DNA of 64,000 nucleotides from G020354785 sp964461435 (GTDB lineage Bacteria > Bacteroidota > Bacteroidia > Bacteroidales > UBA10428): contig CAYWUI010000004.1 in the NCBI GenBank assembly GCA_964461435.1, positions 1 through 64,000 of the forward strand. Direction: 5' to 3'. Positions 1-9,653 of the stretch are shown here, piece by piece; position 1 is the first letter of the stretch; every line of letters starts with the position of its first letter. The position numbers and the translations under genes were made by a program. Under the pieces are notes generated by a model. It was given only the letters and a program-made list of their open reading frames with translations, made no database searches and was not told the origin of the DNA.

Positions 1-2137
1 TGTATTCTCCCTGCTCTCCTATCTCAACAGGGAACAATACGGCGACAGGCCCCTGCTCAAAGGCCAGTATTTTAATGCCATGCCCACAGGAAACAAAGAG
101 GGAGACCCCACTTATACCAAAATTGATGGAAAATATGTAATAACCAATTATAAGAACAAATATAAATATGATAAGGAATACATGACATTTTTCCCCAGGA
201 TGTACAGCTCCAGTAATGAACATGTTGATGCTTATATTAGCTGGACTTCCTTAAATGAAAGTGATTTGTATGAACCCAGGATTGATTCAAATGGTAACAT
301 AATGAGAGATCGTAGCGGTAAAATCGTATATAACAGATTGAAACCAAAAAGACCCCCTTCCTTCATTCATAACCTCGAGTTTTTTATAAAATACCAGCTG
401 GGTCATATGTATTTCAGGTATTTCATGTGGAATTTTGTCGGCAGGCAAAATGACGTACAGGGACACGGGGATGCTCTTGCCGGGAACTGGATTAGCGGAA
501 TCCCCTTTATTGATAAAGCTATTGTCGGCTCCTATAAAAATATGCCTGATGACATAAAAAATCATCCTTCAAGGAACAGATACTATTTTCTTCCTCTTCT
601 TCTGGGTTTAATCGGATTAAAATACCATCTGCGTAAAAATCCGGAAAACTTCCTTGTTGTGGCCCTGCTATTCATATTAACAGGAGTCGCAATTGTTATA
701 TACCTGAATCAGACTCCGGTTCAGCCAAGAGAAAGAGATTATGCCTATGCCGCATCATTTTATGCCTTTGCCATATGGATAGGACTGGGCGTGCTGGGAA
801 TAATAAATTACATAAATAAAAAATTACAGTCAGGCTTAATAAGCGCCCTGACAGTAACACTATGCCTGCTTTTTGTGCCCGGGATAATGGCCCGGGAAAA
901 CTGGGATGATCATGATCGCTCAGGAAGATATACAGCAAGTGATGTTGCCTATAATTACCTTAATTCCTGTGCCCCAAATGCCATACTATTTACAAACGGA
1001 GATAACGACACCTTCCCTTTATGGTATGCCCAGGAAGTTGAGGGAATAAGGACCGATGTAAGGGTTGTTAACCTGATGCTTCTGAATATGGACTGGTATA
1101 TTGACCAGATGAAAATAAAGGCATATGAATCAGATCCCCTGCCTATTACTCTGGGCAGCGAAAAATACAGGATGGGTACACGCGATGGTGTATATATAAT
1201 GGACAAAATTGATAAATTTATAGATATCAAAAGCATTATGGAGTTTGTAGAAAGTGACATGAACCAGACAAAGCTCTTATCACAATCAGGTGAAAAATAT
1301 GATTATATACCGACAATATATTTCAGTCTTCCGGTTGATTCCGCCAGAGTGATATCAAATGGTACTGTCAGACCGGAAGATGCAGACAAAATAGTAAAAT
1401 CAATTAACTGGAAAATCAATGCCCGGGTCCTTGGTAAAAGTGAATTAATCGTCCTGGATATACTAGCAAATAATAACTGGGAAAGGCCGGTATACTATGT
1501 ATCAACGGGACATGAGGGATTGCTGAATCTTGACTATTATCTGCAGCTTGAAGGGCTGGCATACAGGCTTGTGCCAATAAAATCCGAGCCTGAGGACAGG
1601 ATAAGTGTCGGCAAAATAGATACCGAAATATTATATGATAATCTGATGAACCGGTTTAAATGGAGAGGGTTAAACGATCCTGATGTGTATCTGGACAATT
1701 ATCATGAAAGAACACTTTCTATTATAAGGTTAAGGCACAGGTTTAACAGGCTCGCCAATGAGCTTATAAATGAAAAAGATACGGTCAGGGCATTGGAAGT
1801 TCTTGACAAATGTGTCGCCCTTACTCCCCACAAAAATGTACCCTATGACATGTTTATGGTATCAATTGCAGAAAGTTATTACAGGTGTAAGGCTTACGAC
1901 AAAGCAAATGCGATTATTGACAAATATGCCGGCTTATGTGATGAGTACCTTATATATTACCTGGGGCAGAACAGGAATTATGTAGCCAGCAACCTTGATG
2001 AAATACAGTTCTATTTGCAGGTTCTAAGGAATATGCTTATAACTGCCAGGCTATATGAACAAAATGAAATTGCGCAAAGAATAGAATACTTATTCAATGA
2101 CCTTTACCAGGCATATTTAGAAAAAGCAGGGACCTGA
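1..2137 (+). CDS. DUF2723 (TMEM260-like) membrane protein, C-terminal part
   Basis: The 5' end lies outside the window. The frame is open from base 2 and already coding there (the first residues include NREQYGDRPLL, typical of DUF2723 proteins), so the ATG at 80 is internal. Seen: a periplasmic-looking loop, then about four membrane segments around 600-900, with the family-like QPRERDYAYAASFYAF stretch, then a long soluble C-terminal region containing FTNGDNDTFPLWYAQE and helical TPR-like sequence. Known: DUF2723 proteins of Bacteroidota are about 1000 residues and belong to the GT-C/PMT-like glycosyltransferase superfamily; the human relative TMEM260 is an O-mannosyltransferase. Inferred: an inner-membrane protein, possibly a glycosyltransferase acting on exported proteins. 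It converges on the prenyl synthase gene with a 12-bp gap. Confidence 0.88.
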   Translation, partial: VFSLLSYLNREQYGDRPLLKGQYFNAMPTGNKEGDPTYTKIDGKYVITNYKNKYKYDKEYMTFFPRMYSSSNEHVDAYISWTSLNESDLYEPRIDSNGNIMRDRSGKIVYNRLKPKRPPSFIHNLEFFIKYQLGHMYFRYFMWNFVGRQNDVQGHGDALAGNWISGIPFIDKAIVGSYKNMPDDIKNHPSRNRYYFLPLLLGLIGLKYHLRKNPENFLVVALLFILTGVAIVIYLNQTPVQPRERDYAYAASFYAFAIWIGLGVLGIINYINKKLQSGLISALTVTLCLLFVPGIMARENWDDHDRSGRYTASDVAYNYLNSCAPNAILFTNGDNDTFPLWYAQEVEGIRTDVRVVNLMLLNMDWYIDQMKIKAYESDPLPITLGSEKYRMGTRDGVYIMDKIDKFIDIKSIMEFVESDMNQTKLLSQSGEKYDYIPTIYFSLPVDSARVISNGTVRPEDADKIVKSINWKINARVLGKSELIVLDILANNNWERPVYYVSTGHEGLLNLDYYLQLEGLAYRLVPIKSEPEDRISVGKIDTEILYDNLMNRFKWRGLNDPDVYLDNYHERTLSIIRLRHRFNRLANELINEKDTVRALEVLDKCVALTPHKNVPYDMFMVSIAESYYRCKAYDKANAIIDKYAGLCDEYLIYYLGQNRNYVASNLDEIQFYLQVLRNMLITARLYEQNEIAQRIEYLFNDLYQAYLEKAGT

Positions 2138-2149
2138 TCAGTGCTTTTT

Positions 2150-3124
2150 TCATTTCTTCCTCTCTAATAAAGCTGACACCAGGTTCCTTAGCTCAGTTTT
2201 GCGGTTATCCGGTACAGGGACTTTATCAAGAGATTCCAGTCCCGAGCTGAAAAAATCATCAATCCTTTCTGAAATGAGTTCTTTTAAGTTTAATTCGTCA
2301 AAAATTTTTGTGATTTCCCTGATTTTCTCATCATTGTCAAACTCAACCTTCCCCAGCCATTCTTTAATAACGGACACGAGACCGGTATTTTTGCTTTTCA
2401 GGGCACTTACCAGAAAAAAGGTCTTTTTATTTGAAACAATATCTCCCCCGCCTGATTTGCCAAATACTGCAGGGTCAGCATATACATCCAGCAAATCATC
2501 CTGAAGCTGAAAGGCAATACCCATATTCCTTCCGAATTCATACAACAATTCAGCACTGTAAGGCGATGCCTGTCCCGATAACGCGCCGATCCTTAATGCT
2601 CCGGCAATAAGTACCGCCGTTTTAAGCTCAATCATTTTCATATATTCGGCTATCGAGACATCTGTCCGGCTTTCATAATCCATATCAAACTGCTGTCCCT
2701 CGCATACCTTTATAGCTATCCCCGTAAATATATCAAGACCTTCCTTATATATGCCTTCAGGACATTTTGAAAAATATTCATAAGATTTGACGAGCATAAC
2801 ATCCCCTGAAAGAATAGCAACATTTTCATTCCATTTTTTATGAACCGCAGGTTTATTACGCCTTATTGCCGATTTGTCCATTACATCATCATGCATTAAA
2901 GTAAAGTTGTGAAATAACTCTATTGCAACGGCGGGATATATTGCATTGTCTATTTTGTCTGAAAACAGATTGCAGCCCATCAGTGTTAAAGACGGGCGCA
3001 GCCGCTTCCCGCCAATAGATAAAAAATAACGTATAGGTTCATAGAGCCCGGCAGGGTCTTTATTTGAAAATACCCTCTCCAGCTCAGTGTTTATAATATC
3101 CTGGCAATCCCTGAATGTGTACAT
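2150..3124 (-). CDS. Short-chain polyprenyl (farnesyl/geranylgeranyl) diphosphate synthase
   Basis: Trans-isoprenyl diphosphate synthase of 324 residues, which condenses IPP with allylic diphosphates. Seen: GGKRLRP near residue 38, first aspartate-rich motif DDVMD at 79-83 and second DDLLD at 209-213, with FQLQ before it. The position five before the first motif is Phe74. Known: a bulky residue there limits chain length, so a C15-C20 product is more likely than a long quinone tail. This contrasts with the second synthase at 43.9 kb, which has Ala at that position. The two probably divide labour between FPP/GGPP supply and the long-chain quinone side chain. It starts at ATG 3124, divergent from the thioredoxin-family gene. 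Confidence 0.9.
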   Translation of the reverse strand: MYTFRDCQDIINTELERVFSNKDPAGLYEPIRYFLSIGGKRLRPSLTLMGCNLFSDKIDNAIYPAVAIELFHNFTLMHDDVMDKSAIRRNKPAVHKKWNENVAILSGDVMLVKSYEYFSKCPEGIYKEGLDIFTGIAIKVCEGQQFDMDYESRTDVSIAEYMKMIELKTAVLIAGALRIGALSGQASPYSAELLYEFGRNMGIAFQLQDDLLDVYADPAVFGKSGGGDIVSNKKTFFLVSALKSKNTGLVSVIKEWLGKVEFDNDEKIREITKIFDELNLKELISERIDDFFSSGLESLDKVPVPDNRKTELRNLVSALLERKK

Positions 3125-3207
3125 TCTGAATTAATAATTATGTAAAAATAAGAGATAAATTAAAAAGAACATTATCAAGTTATGACAATTATATCTAATT
3201 TTGGGCT

Positions 3208-3239
3208 TTTGGCAAAACTGAAAATTATTATTCGGTTTG
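3208..3239 (+). promoter_or_regulatory. Bacteroidetes-type promoter for the thioredoxin-carA unit
   Basis: TTTG at 3208-3211, a 20-nt spacer, then TCGGTTTG at 3232-3239 (one mismatch to TAnnTTTG). The predicted transcript start is near 3246, about 23 nt before the ATG at 3269. The same 20-nt spacing recurs at the tRNA-Asn, dtd and first SiaC-like promoters in this window. Confidence 0.5.
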
Positions 3240-3268
3240 TAAATTGTAAATATAAGTTCTAATGCACT

Positions 3269-4741
3269 ATGATTAAATTATTGAAATATATTATCCCTGC
3301 ATTAGTTATCTTCACAGTCCCGGAAATTATAAATGGACAGGGATATACGATAAAGGTGAAAATTAATGGTTTAAGCGATACTACTATTATCCTTGGCCAC
3401 TATTTTGATAAATCAATGTACCCCGATGATACGGTACGGGTAAATAATGAAGGTACAGGCACATTTAAAGAGCAAAATGCATTACCCGGGGGCATGTACG
3501 TTATTTTCCTGCCAAACACAAAATTCTTCGAGATACTTATCAGTGATGACCAGGATTTTTATATAGAAACCGATACTGTGAATTTTATTGACAATATAAA
3601 AATCAAAGGCTCGGATGAAAATTCAGTATTCTTCGGCTTCCAGAAACATATGAAAGCATTATCAAAGAGGGCCGAAGAACTCAGGAAAATGATCGATGAT
3701 ACTGATAACAGCGAATTAAAAAAGGAATATCGCAGTGAGCTGGAAGATATTAATAAGGAAAGAGTAAATCATATTAACTTCATAGTAAAAAAAAATCCGG
3801 GCACCTTCATCGCGAAATTTTTAAAGGCAACTCTTGAAATATCTGTTCCTGACCCCCCGAAAGACGAAAAAGGTAATATTATTGATTCCACATGGCAATA
3901 TTATTATTTCAGGAATCACTATTTTGACAATTTTGACATTTCAGATGCCAGGCTCCTGAGGACGCCTATATACGAAGACAAGATTATGAACTATATCACA
4001 AGAGTCGTGCCGCAGATACCTGATTCCATAATCCCTGAAGTGGATATGCTTGTTGAGAAGTCCCGTGCTGACTCAAGCCTGTTCAGGTATATGCTTATAA
4101 CACTTTTCAACCATTACGGAAAGAGCAATATTATGGGAATGGATGCTGTTCAGATCCATATAGCCGAAAAATATTACATAAATGAATCGTGGTGGAGCAG
4201 TGATAAATTTATTGAGGACCTTAAAGACAGGGTAAAAAAAATAAAACCTCTCTTAATCGGTGCCCCTGCACAGGATATTGAACTGGTAAGTATACCGGCA
4301 CAACATTTCATCGAAGCCCGCAACGACACAGCCCTCAAGAAATTCCCCCATATAGGGACACATTTTAACCTGTATAATGTCAGTGCCGAATTTACTATAC
4401 TGCTTTTCTGGGAAGCAGATTGCGGACATTGCAAAACTGTTGTCCCGAAAATGTATGAAATTTACGAGGAAAACCTGAAGGATAAAAAGGTAAAAGTCGT
4501 GGCAATAAGTACCTTGTTTGGTGAAGAAGGAAAGGTCAAGTGGGTGGATTTTGTAAACAAGCATGAGCTTTATGACTGGATTAATGCGTGGAATCCTTAT
4601 TCATATGAATTTAAAGTTAAGTATAATATTATGGCAACTCCCCAGATATTTCTGCTGGACAGGGATAAAAAAATAATAGCAAAAAATACTAGTCCGGAAC
4701 AGACACTTGACATAATAAGCACAATTAACAGCCAGAAGTAA
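3269..4741 (+). CDS. DUF4369/TlpA-type thioredoxin-fold envelope protein
   Basis: Secreted or membrane-anchored thiol-disulfide protein of 490 residues. Seen: an N-terminal signal sequence (hydrophobic, ending near INGQ); a beta-rich DUF4369-like domain at about 25-120; a charged helical middle at about 125-330; then a thioredoxin domain with WEADCGHCK, whose cysteines are C385 and C388, and the cis-proline motif MATPQIF. Known: such DUF4369/DUF5106/AhpC-TSA proteins are abundant in Bacteroidota and act in periplasmic redox chemistry. The substrate is unknown. Only 15 bp separate it from carA, so the two are probably co-transcribed, although no functional link is evident. Confidence 0.82.
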   Translation: MIKLLKYIIPALVIFTVPEIINGQGYTIKVKINGLSDTTIILGHYFDKSMYPDDTVRVNNEGTGTFKEQNALPGGMYVIFLPNTKFFEILISDDQDFYIETDTVNFIDNIKIKGSDENSVFFGFQKHMKALSKRAEELRKMIDDTDNSELKKEYRSELEDINKERVNHINFIVKKNPGTFIAKFLKATLEISVPDPPKDEKGNIIDSTWQYYYFRNHYFDNFDISDARLLRTPIYEDKIMNYITRVVPQIPDSIIPEVDMLVEKSRADSSLFRYMLITLFNHYGKSNIMGMDAVQIHIAEKYYINESWWSSDKFIEDLKDRVKKIKPLLIGAPAQDIELVSIPAQHFIEARNDTALKKFPHIGTHFNLYNVSAEFTILLFWEADCGHCKTVVPKMYEIYEENLKDKKVKVVAISTLFGEEGKVKWVDFVNKHELYDWINAWNPYSYEFKVKYNIMATPQIFLLDRDKKIIAKNTSPEQTLDIISTINSQK

Positions 4742-4756
4742 TTTTAAAAACAGTAT

Positions 4757-5839
4757 ATGATAAAAGAGAAAGAGGTCAAATTAATTTTGGAAGACGGTAA
4801 AGAATTCAGGGGAATTTCATTTGGTCATGAACAAACTGTTTCGGGAGAGGTAGTATTTAATACTGCGATGACAGGTTATCCGGAAAGTTTGACAGATCCT
4901 TCGTACAAGGGGCAGATTCTTGTGCTTACCTATCCTATCGTTGGTAATTACGGGGTACCGTCAAAGTCAAAAGTTGATAACCTTTATAAATATTTCGAAT
5001 CATATGCTTTGCACATTTCAGGATTGATCATATGTGATTATACTGCTACTTACAGCCACTGGAATGCAGATAAAAGCCTTGGAGAATGGCTGAAAGAATA
5101 CAGGATCCCGGGAATATACGGCATTGATACGCGTGCATTAACCAAGATACTGAGGGAGCAGGGGACCATGCTGGGTAAAGTAGTTTTCAACGGAGACAAT
5201 ATAGACTTCTATGATCCTAATAAGGACAATCTTGTGGCTCAGGTCAGCACTAATGAAAGGAAGATATACGGAAGCGGCAGATACAGGATATTGCTTATAG
5301 ACTGCGGTGTAAAATACAATATCATCCGCAACCTTTTAAAGCGCGATACAACTATTACTGTTGTTCCGTGGGACTGGGATATATCCAAAGAAGATTATGA
5401 CGGGTTATTTATTTCAAACGGCCCCGGCGATCCCAGGATGTGTGACAAAACCATAGTTAATATCAGAAAAGCATTTGATAAAAATATACCCATATACGGA
5501 ATTTGCCTCGGGAACCAGTTAATGGGACTGGCAGCCGGTGCAGAGACATATAAGCTCAAATACGGACACCGCAGCCATAACCAGCCGGTCATACAGGTTG
5601 GTACGAATAAAGCTTATATTACATCACAAAATCATGGCTTCGCTATTGATAACAGTACTCTCCCCAAAAGCTGGAACCCCTTGTTCATTAATCTTAACGA
5701 CAATACAAATGAGGGTATGAAGCATATATCCAAACCGTTTTTTTCTTCACAGTTTCACCCCGAAGCTTCGGGCGGACCTACTGATACGGAATTCCTTTTT
5801 GATCAGTTTATCGATCTGATTAAAGAATATAAAAAATAA
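4757..5839 (+). CDS. carA: Carbamoyl-phosphate synthase small subunit (glutaminase)
   Basis: Hydrolyses glutamine and channels ammonia to the large subunit CarB, feeding pyrimidine and arginine synthesis. Seen: an N-terminal CPSase small-chain domain (LILEDGKEFRG, FNTAMTGYPESLTDPSY) and a C-terminal class I amidotransferase domain with catalytic Cys250 in GICLGNQLMG and the His334/Glu336 pair in SQFHPEASGGP. Length 360 is normal for the family. ATG 4757 follows the thioredoxin-family stop by 15 bp. The next gene converges after 4 bp, so carB is not downstream here, unlike the usual carAB order. Confidence 0.96.
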   Translation: MIKEKEVKLILEDGKEFRGISFGHEQTVSGEVVFNTAMTGYPESLTDPSYKGQILVLTYPIVGNYGVPSKSKVDNLYKYFESYALHISGLIICDYTATYSHWNADKSLGEWLKEYRIPGIYGIDTRALTKILREQGTMLGKVVFNGDNIDFYDPNKDNLVAQVSTNERKIYGSGRYRILLIDCGVKYNIIRNLLKRDTTITVVPWDWDISKEDYDGLFISNGPGDPRMCDKTIVNIRKAFDKNIPIYGICLGNQLMGLAAGAETYKLKYGHRSHNQPVIQVGTNKAYITSQNHGFAIDNSTLPKSWNPLFINLNDNTNEGMKHISKPFFSSQFHPEASGGPTDTEFLFDQFIDLIKEYKK

Positions 5840-5843
5840 CATT

Positions 5844-6812
5844 TCAGAACAGTGAATTCTTTATTTCTTTCCATATTTTCCTGTTAATCTTTGCGCCCAC
5901 ATCTTCTATTACCTTTCCTGCAATAAGGGCACCAATTTCACCACTCCTTTTTAATGGCAATTTATTTATTAATCCGTATAAAAATCCCGATGCATACAAA
6001 TCTCCGGCACCTGTTGTGTCAATGCAGGCTGCATCTATGATGCCAATTTTATATAATTCCTTCCCTCTCTTAATAAGCGACCCCTTATCTCCTGTTTTTA
6101 CAATTGCAATTTCAGTTATCTCAGACAATTCAGCCAGTGCCTCCCCTGCATTTTTGCCGGTAAACGCCATTGCCTCCTCCTCATTCGCAAATATTATGTC
6201 GACATAAGCGGGGATCAGCTTTTTTAAGAACTCCAGGTTCTCTTCAACAACATTATAACTTGCCAGGTCCAGGGAAACTTTCAGTCCGTTTTCCCTGGCA
6301 AATCCCAAGGCAGTTTCTATCAATTCATGGTTTTGTAATAAATACCCTTCAATATGAAAATAATCATATCCCCTGAACAGCTCACTGCTGATATCTTCAG
6401 CTGTCTGTTCCAGGGCCGCCCCGAGATAAACCGCAAATGTACGCTCCGAATCCGGACTTATTAATGTAACGGCTCTTCCTGTATCGGACCGCCCGTAAAA
6501 CAGGAGGGGTTTTATTCCAGCCTTCTCAAGGTCTTCCTTAAAAAAATCCCCCAGTTTATCATGGCCGACCTTGCCAATATAACCTGTTTTAACGTCTAAT
6601 GCCGCCAGTCCGTGAATTGTGTTGGCAGCCGAGCCTCCTGATGCCCTTTTTACGCCTTCACTGATTATCCTCCCTTCCAGCTCCCGTGCAAATGTCCTGT
6701 CAACAAGCTGCATACTGCCCTTTGGCAGATTCAGTTCATCAAGGAGACTGTCACTTTCAAGTCTTACCAGGATATCAACCAGGGCATTCCCCATTCCCAT
6801 CACTTTTGGCAT
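5844..6812 (-). CDS. PfkB-family carbohydrate/nucleoside kinase (adenosine kinase-like)
   Basis: Ribokinase-superfamily kinase of 322 residues. Seen: the N-terminal ASGGSAANT motif (57-65, di-Gly hinge) and the C-terminal signature DTTGAGDLYASGFLYG with the catalytic base Asp271. Known: the order GNALVD...GGSAANT...TTGAGD is typical of the adenosine kinase-like PfkB branch common in Bacteroidota; the sugar or nucleoside cannot be assigned from sequence alone. The start ATG 6812 gives a standard N-terminus (MPKVMGMGNALVD). A terminator hairpin lies upstream, so it is transcribed separately from the FG-GAP gene. It converges on carA with a 4-bp gap. Confidence 0.9.
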   Translation of the reverse strand: MPKVMGMGNALVDILVRLESDSLLDELNLPKGSMQLVDRTFARELEGRIISEGVKRASGGSAANTIHGLAALDVKTGYIGKVGHDKLGDFFKEDLEKAGIKPLLFYGRSDTGRAVTLISPDSERTFAVYLGAALEQTAEDISSELFRGYDYFHIEGYLLQNHELIETALGFARENGLKVSLDLASYNVVEENLEFLKKLIPAYVDIIFANEEEAMAFTGKNAGEALAELSEITEIAIVKTGDKGSLIKRGKELYKIGIIDAACIDTTGAGDLYASGFLYGLINKLPLKRSGEIGALIAGKVIEDVGAKINRKIWKEIKNSLF

Positions 6813-6832
6813 ATTCTTTTATTTTAAAACAA

Positions 6833-6860
6833 AAACCTTCCTTAATAAGCAGGAAGGTTT
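6833..6860 (-). terminator. Rho-independent terminator after the FG-GAP protein gene
   Basis: A perfect 9-bp stem (6833-6841 with 6852-6860) encloses a 10-nt loop. Read leftward it is followed by a T-rich run (TTGTTTTAAAAT). It lies 25 bp beyond the stop of the FG-GAP gene and 20 bp before the kinase ATG. Confidence 0.75.
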
Positions 6861-6884
6861 CTAACATTTTAAAGAGTAATAAAA

Positions 6885-9404
6885 CTAGTTAATAGTAAAC
6901 TTCTTATTAATAATGCTTTTCCCCATTCTGATATTAATGTAATAAATCCCTTTGGATAAATTACTTACATTAATTTTAGCTTCAGAATTTCTGCCGGCAC
7001 AATTCACTCTCTCCGCTATTAATATTCTGCCTGAAATATCAAATATCTCGATATCAACCATGCCCTGCTCAAAATCCGTTAACTGAATATTCAGAAAATC
7101 AATGGCAGGTACAGGATATATATTTGCTCGTCCGGTTACCTGTAAATCAACGCTTAAGGGCTCTTCTGTAAATATAAAGTCAAAAACATCAATTACAGAT
7201 TGTCCGGCTACATCCGTTGCAACGACCTTAATGTTTAAAGTTCCTGCAATAGTTGCTGTTCCTGAGTATTGCCTTGTATCAGGATTGAATGTCAGCCATC
7301 CGGGAAAAGCACTATCGTCCATTAATGTTGAACTGTAAACCAACTCATCACCGGCATCATGATCATAAAATGTATTCCCCGGTATTGTATAGCTGAAAGG
7401 CTGGCCAACCAGGGGATTCTGGTTTGGTATTTCATGGGCCACAACAGGAGGCCAGTTGCTTTCAAAATATCTTATAGTTCCGTCATAGCAGCCGACAAAC
7501 AGATCAAAGTCAGTATCATTATCAATGTCAGCAAAGACGGGACACGGATAACTATCTGCAATACCGTCAAAAGGGTTTTCACTGCCCGTTCTTTCTACAA
7601 AGGTAGGACTATCTGCGGTTCCCGTATTCAGGAAGTATCTGACACATGTTCCTGAATATGTACCGACAGCCGCATCAAAATCACCATCATCGTCAATATC
7701 ACAAAATCCAGGGTCTGCAAAAGAGCCTACATCCACCCCGTCAAAAGGATTACTTGTTCCTGTGCGCAGGGCAAATACAATATTTGCCCCTTCGGTTATG
7801 TTTTCATAATATTTGATTGTTCCGTCCTGATGTCCCAGGAATAAATCAAAATCCCCATCATTATCAATATCCACAAATGCTGGCTTCACTGCTGCCGCAT
7901 AATTCACGGAATTAAACGGATTATAAATGCCTGTCTGCTCAATAAATAAGGGGACATCCGCGCTTCCATTATTAATATAATATTTCATCTTGCCTGTCAT
8001 TGTACCGAAGAATGCATCAATATCCGAATCATAATTGCCATTTATATTGACCAGGCATGGCTTTGGCCACCATTCCTGTATTGTATCCCCGTAAAACGGA
8101 TTACTGATACCCTTGGCCTTCCTGAAATTAGGATTGCCGGCATCCCCGTCATTCCTGTAATAGTCTAATGTCCCAAAGTAATTGCCGATAACCACATCCA
8201 GATCCCCGTCATCGTCCAGGTCAGCAAACGCGGGCTGAGCTACCCATCCAACATCTATAGGCTGGTACATCACGAATTCGGGCTCTCCCGGGGTCCCCTC
8301 ATTGTTATAGTAATTAATTTTACCTTCCCTGTTGCCAACAAGGGCATCAAAATCCGAATCACCGTCAAAATCAAAAAAGGCAGGGGTTAAACTATACCCC
8401 ATGTCCTCATCGTAGAAAATATTATTAAACCCCTCTACCTCTTCAAATTCAGCTGCACTTGCATTGCCGGTATTTTCAAACTGCCTTAACGAGCCGTACT
8501 TCATTCCCATAAAAAAATCAAAATCACCATCATCGTCAATATCGGTGAAAGAAATTACCGAATTAAATCCCCCTATGCTGTCAACAGGATTATCTAAACC
8601 CGTCTGCTCAACAAATGCAACATTTGCTCCGACGCTCGTATTTTCATAAAATTTAATATAGTTATACTTTGAGCCCACAAAAAAATCAAGATCGCCGTCA
8701 TTATCAATGTCAGCAAAGGCCGGGGCTGATGCTACGCCAACGTCCAATGCATCAAAAGGATTGTCTGCGCCCGTAATCATAGTGAAATTCGGATTCTCAT
8801 GATCACCGTCATTCCTGTAATAATTAATAACCCCATCGTATTCCCCTATAAAGCAATCAAAATCTCCGTCATCATCAACATCTATGAAGGCTGGCTTTGC
8901 CTCATCTCCAACATCCACGCCATTAAAGGGATTGTTCGCTCCTGTCTGCAGCTGAAAAGTATTGTCCCCTGCATTCTTAAAGAATTTTATATTGCCAAGG
9001 GTATCGCCTACAAACAGGTCTTTGTCTCCATCATCATCAATATCAACAAATGCCGGGGCAATTTTTTCGCCGAGAGCCAGACTTGAAAAGGGATTTATTT
9101 TGCCTCCCAGGGGGTTTTCTTCGCCTGTCTTTTCAATAAATGTACCCTGGGCATTTACAGCAGAACAAATCAGGGTGAAAGCCAGGGTAATGCCCGCAAT
9201 CCTGATTCCCAGAGAGAACTGCTCTCTTAACAGCCTTTTATAAAACAGTTTAAACTTGTTCAGAAGCCTTGTCCTTTGAAATAGCGATAATTGAAAAAAT
9301 ACTCCCTCGCTAAGAAATCTTTTGATACGAAAATAAAGCCTCCTGAACCTGTTATAATGTTTTAAATACATGCTATTAACCTGGATGAAGGGTCTTTTTT
9401 TCAT
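6885..9404 (-). CDS. FG-GAP/VCBS-repeat secreted protein with T9SS sorting domain
   Basis: Surface or secreted protein of 839 residues. Seen: about 65 strongly basic residues before a hydrophobic signal core ending in CSAVNAQG; ten FG-GAP/VCBS blades of the form PAFxDIDxDGDxDxFVG...IKYYxN at about 55-60-residue spacing, each with a DxDxDGDxD calcium-binding loop (weakest in repeat 7, NINGNYDSDID); a cadherin-like/Ig-like domain around 650-745 (YDHDAGDELVY...); and a C-terminal T9SS type A domain (NIYPVPAIDFLNI, DISGRIL, LSKGIYYINI, KKFTIN). Known: such domains direct export by the type IX system and cleavage or anchoring by PorU. Inferred: a calcium-stabilised propeller or rod on the cell surface; ligand unknown. 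The long basic N-region could mean the true start is internal (M12). Confidence 0.88.
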   Translation of the reverse strand: MKKRPFIQVNSMYLKHYNRFRRLYFRIKRFLSEGVFFQLSLFQRTRLLNKFKLFYKRLLREQFSLGIRIAGITLAFTLICSAVNAQGTFIEKTGEENPLGGKINPFSSLALGEKIAPAFVDIDDDGDKDLFVGDTLGNIKFFKNAGDNTFQLQTGANNPFNGVDVGDEAKPAFIDVDDDGDFDCFIGEYDGVINYYRNDGDHENPNFTMITGADNPFDALDVGVASAPAFADIDNDGDLDFFVGSKYNYIKFYENTSVGANVAFVEQTGLDNPVDSIGGFNSVISFTDIDDDGDFDFFMGMKYGSLRQFENTGNASAAEFEEVEGFNNIFYDEDMGYSLTPAFFDFDGDSDFDALVGNREGKINYYNNEGTPGEPEFVMYQPIDVGWVAQPAFADLDDDGDLDVVIGNYFGTLDYYRNDGDAGNPNFRKAKGISNPFYGDTIQEWWPKPCLVNINGNYDSDIDAFFGTMTGKMKYYINNGSADVPLFIEQTGIYNPFNSVNYAAAVKPAFVDIDNDGDFDLFLGHQDGTIKYYENITEGANIVFALRTGTSNPFDGVDVGSFADPGFCDIDDDGDFDAAVGTYSGTCVRYFLNTGTADSPTFVERTGSENPFDGIADSYPCPVFADIDNDTDFDLFVGCYDGTIRYFESNWPPVVAHEIPNQNPLVGQPFSYTIPGNTFYDHDAGDELVYSSTLMDDSAFPGWLTFNPDTRQYSGTATIAGTLNIKVVATDVAGQSVIDVFDFIFTEEPLSVDLQVTGRANIYPVPAIDFLNIQLTDFEQGMVDIEIFDISGRILIAERVNCAGRNSEAKINVSNLSKGIYYINIRMGKSIINKKFTIN

Positions 9405-9610
9405 ATGATTTGAGATTTTATTATGTTAGTTAATTTTGCAATCCTCTGCTGCTTAAAAGAACTTTTGACAGATGATTTAACTTTTTTCCGAAAACTAAAT
9501 TATGATTTTTGCGGCAAATAATGAAATTTATGGCATCATATATTAATATGACCACAAAATTTATCAACAGGCAATATAAAAAAAACTTTATTAAAAAATA
9601 AAATTTTATA

Positions 9611-9642
9611 ATTGGATAATTGAACAAATTAATATACTTTTG
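9611..9642 (+). promoter_or_regulatory. Promoter of tRNA-Asn
   Basis: ATTG at 9611-9614, a 20-nt spacer, and a perfect TAnnTTTG element (TACTTTTG) at 9635-9642. The predicted start is about 9649, just before the tRNA 5' end at 9654. Confidence 0.65.
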
Positions 9643-9653
9643 CGTCGCAAAAT

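Noticed and set aside
7500..9100. Periodic DNA repeats resembling a CRISPR-like or tandem array
   Set aside because: The period of about 170 bp and the Asp/Gly-coding content show that these are the FG-GAP protein repeats; the units differ in sequence and there are no short constant spacers.
9430..9627. A 65-codon leftward open frame rich in Phe, Leu, Ile and Lys between the FG-GAP gene and tRNA-Asn
   Set aside because: It is low-complexity AT-rich sequence with no domain, and its upstream end runs into the tRNA promoter area. It is probably chance.
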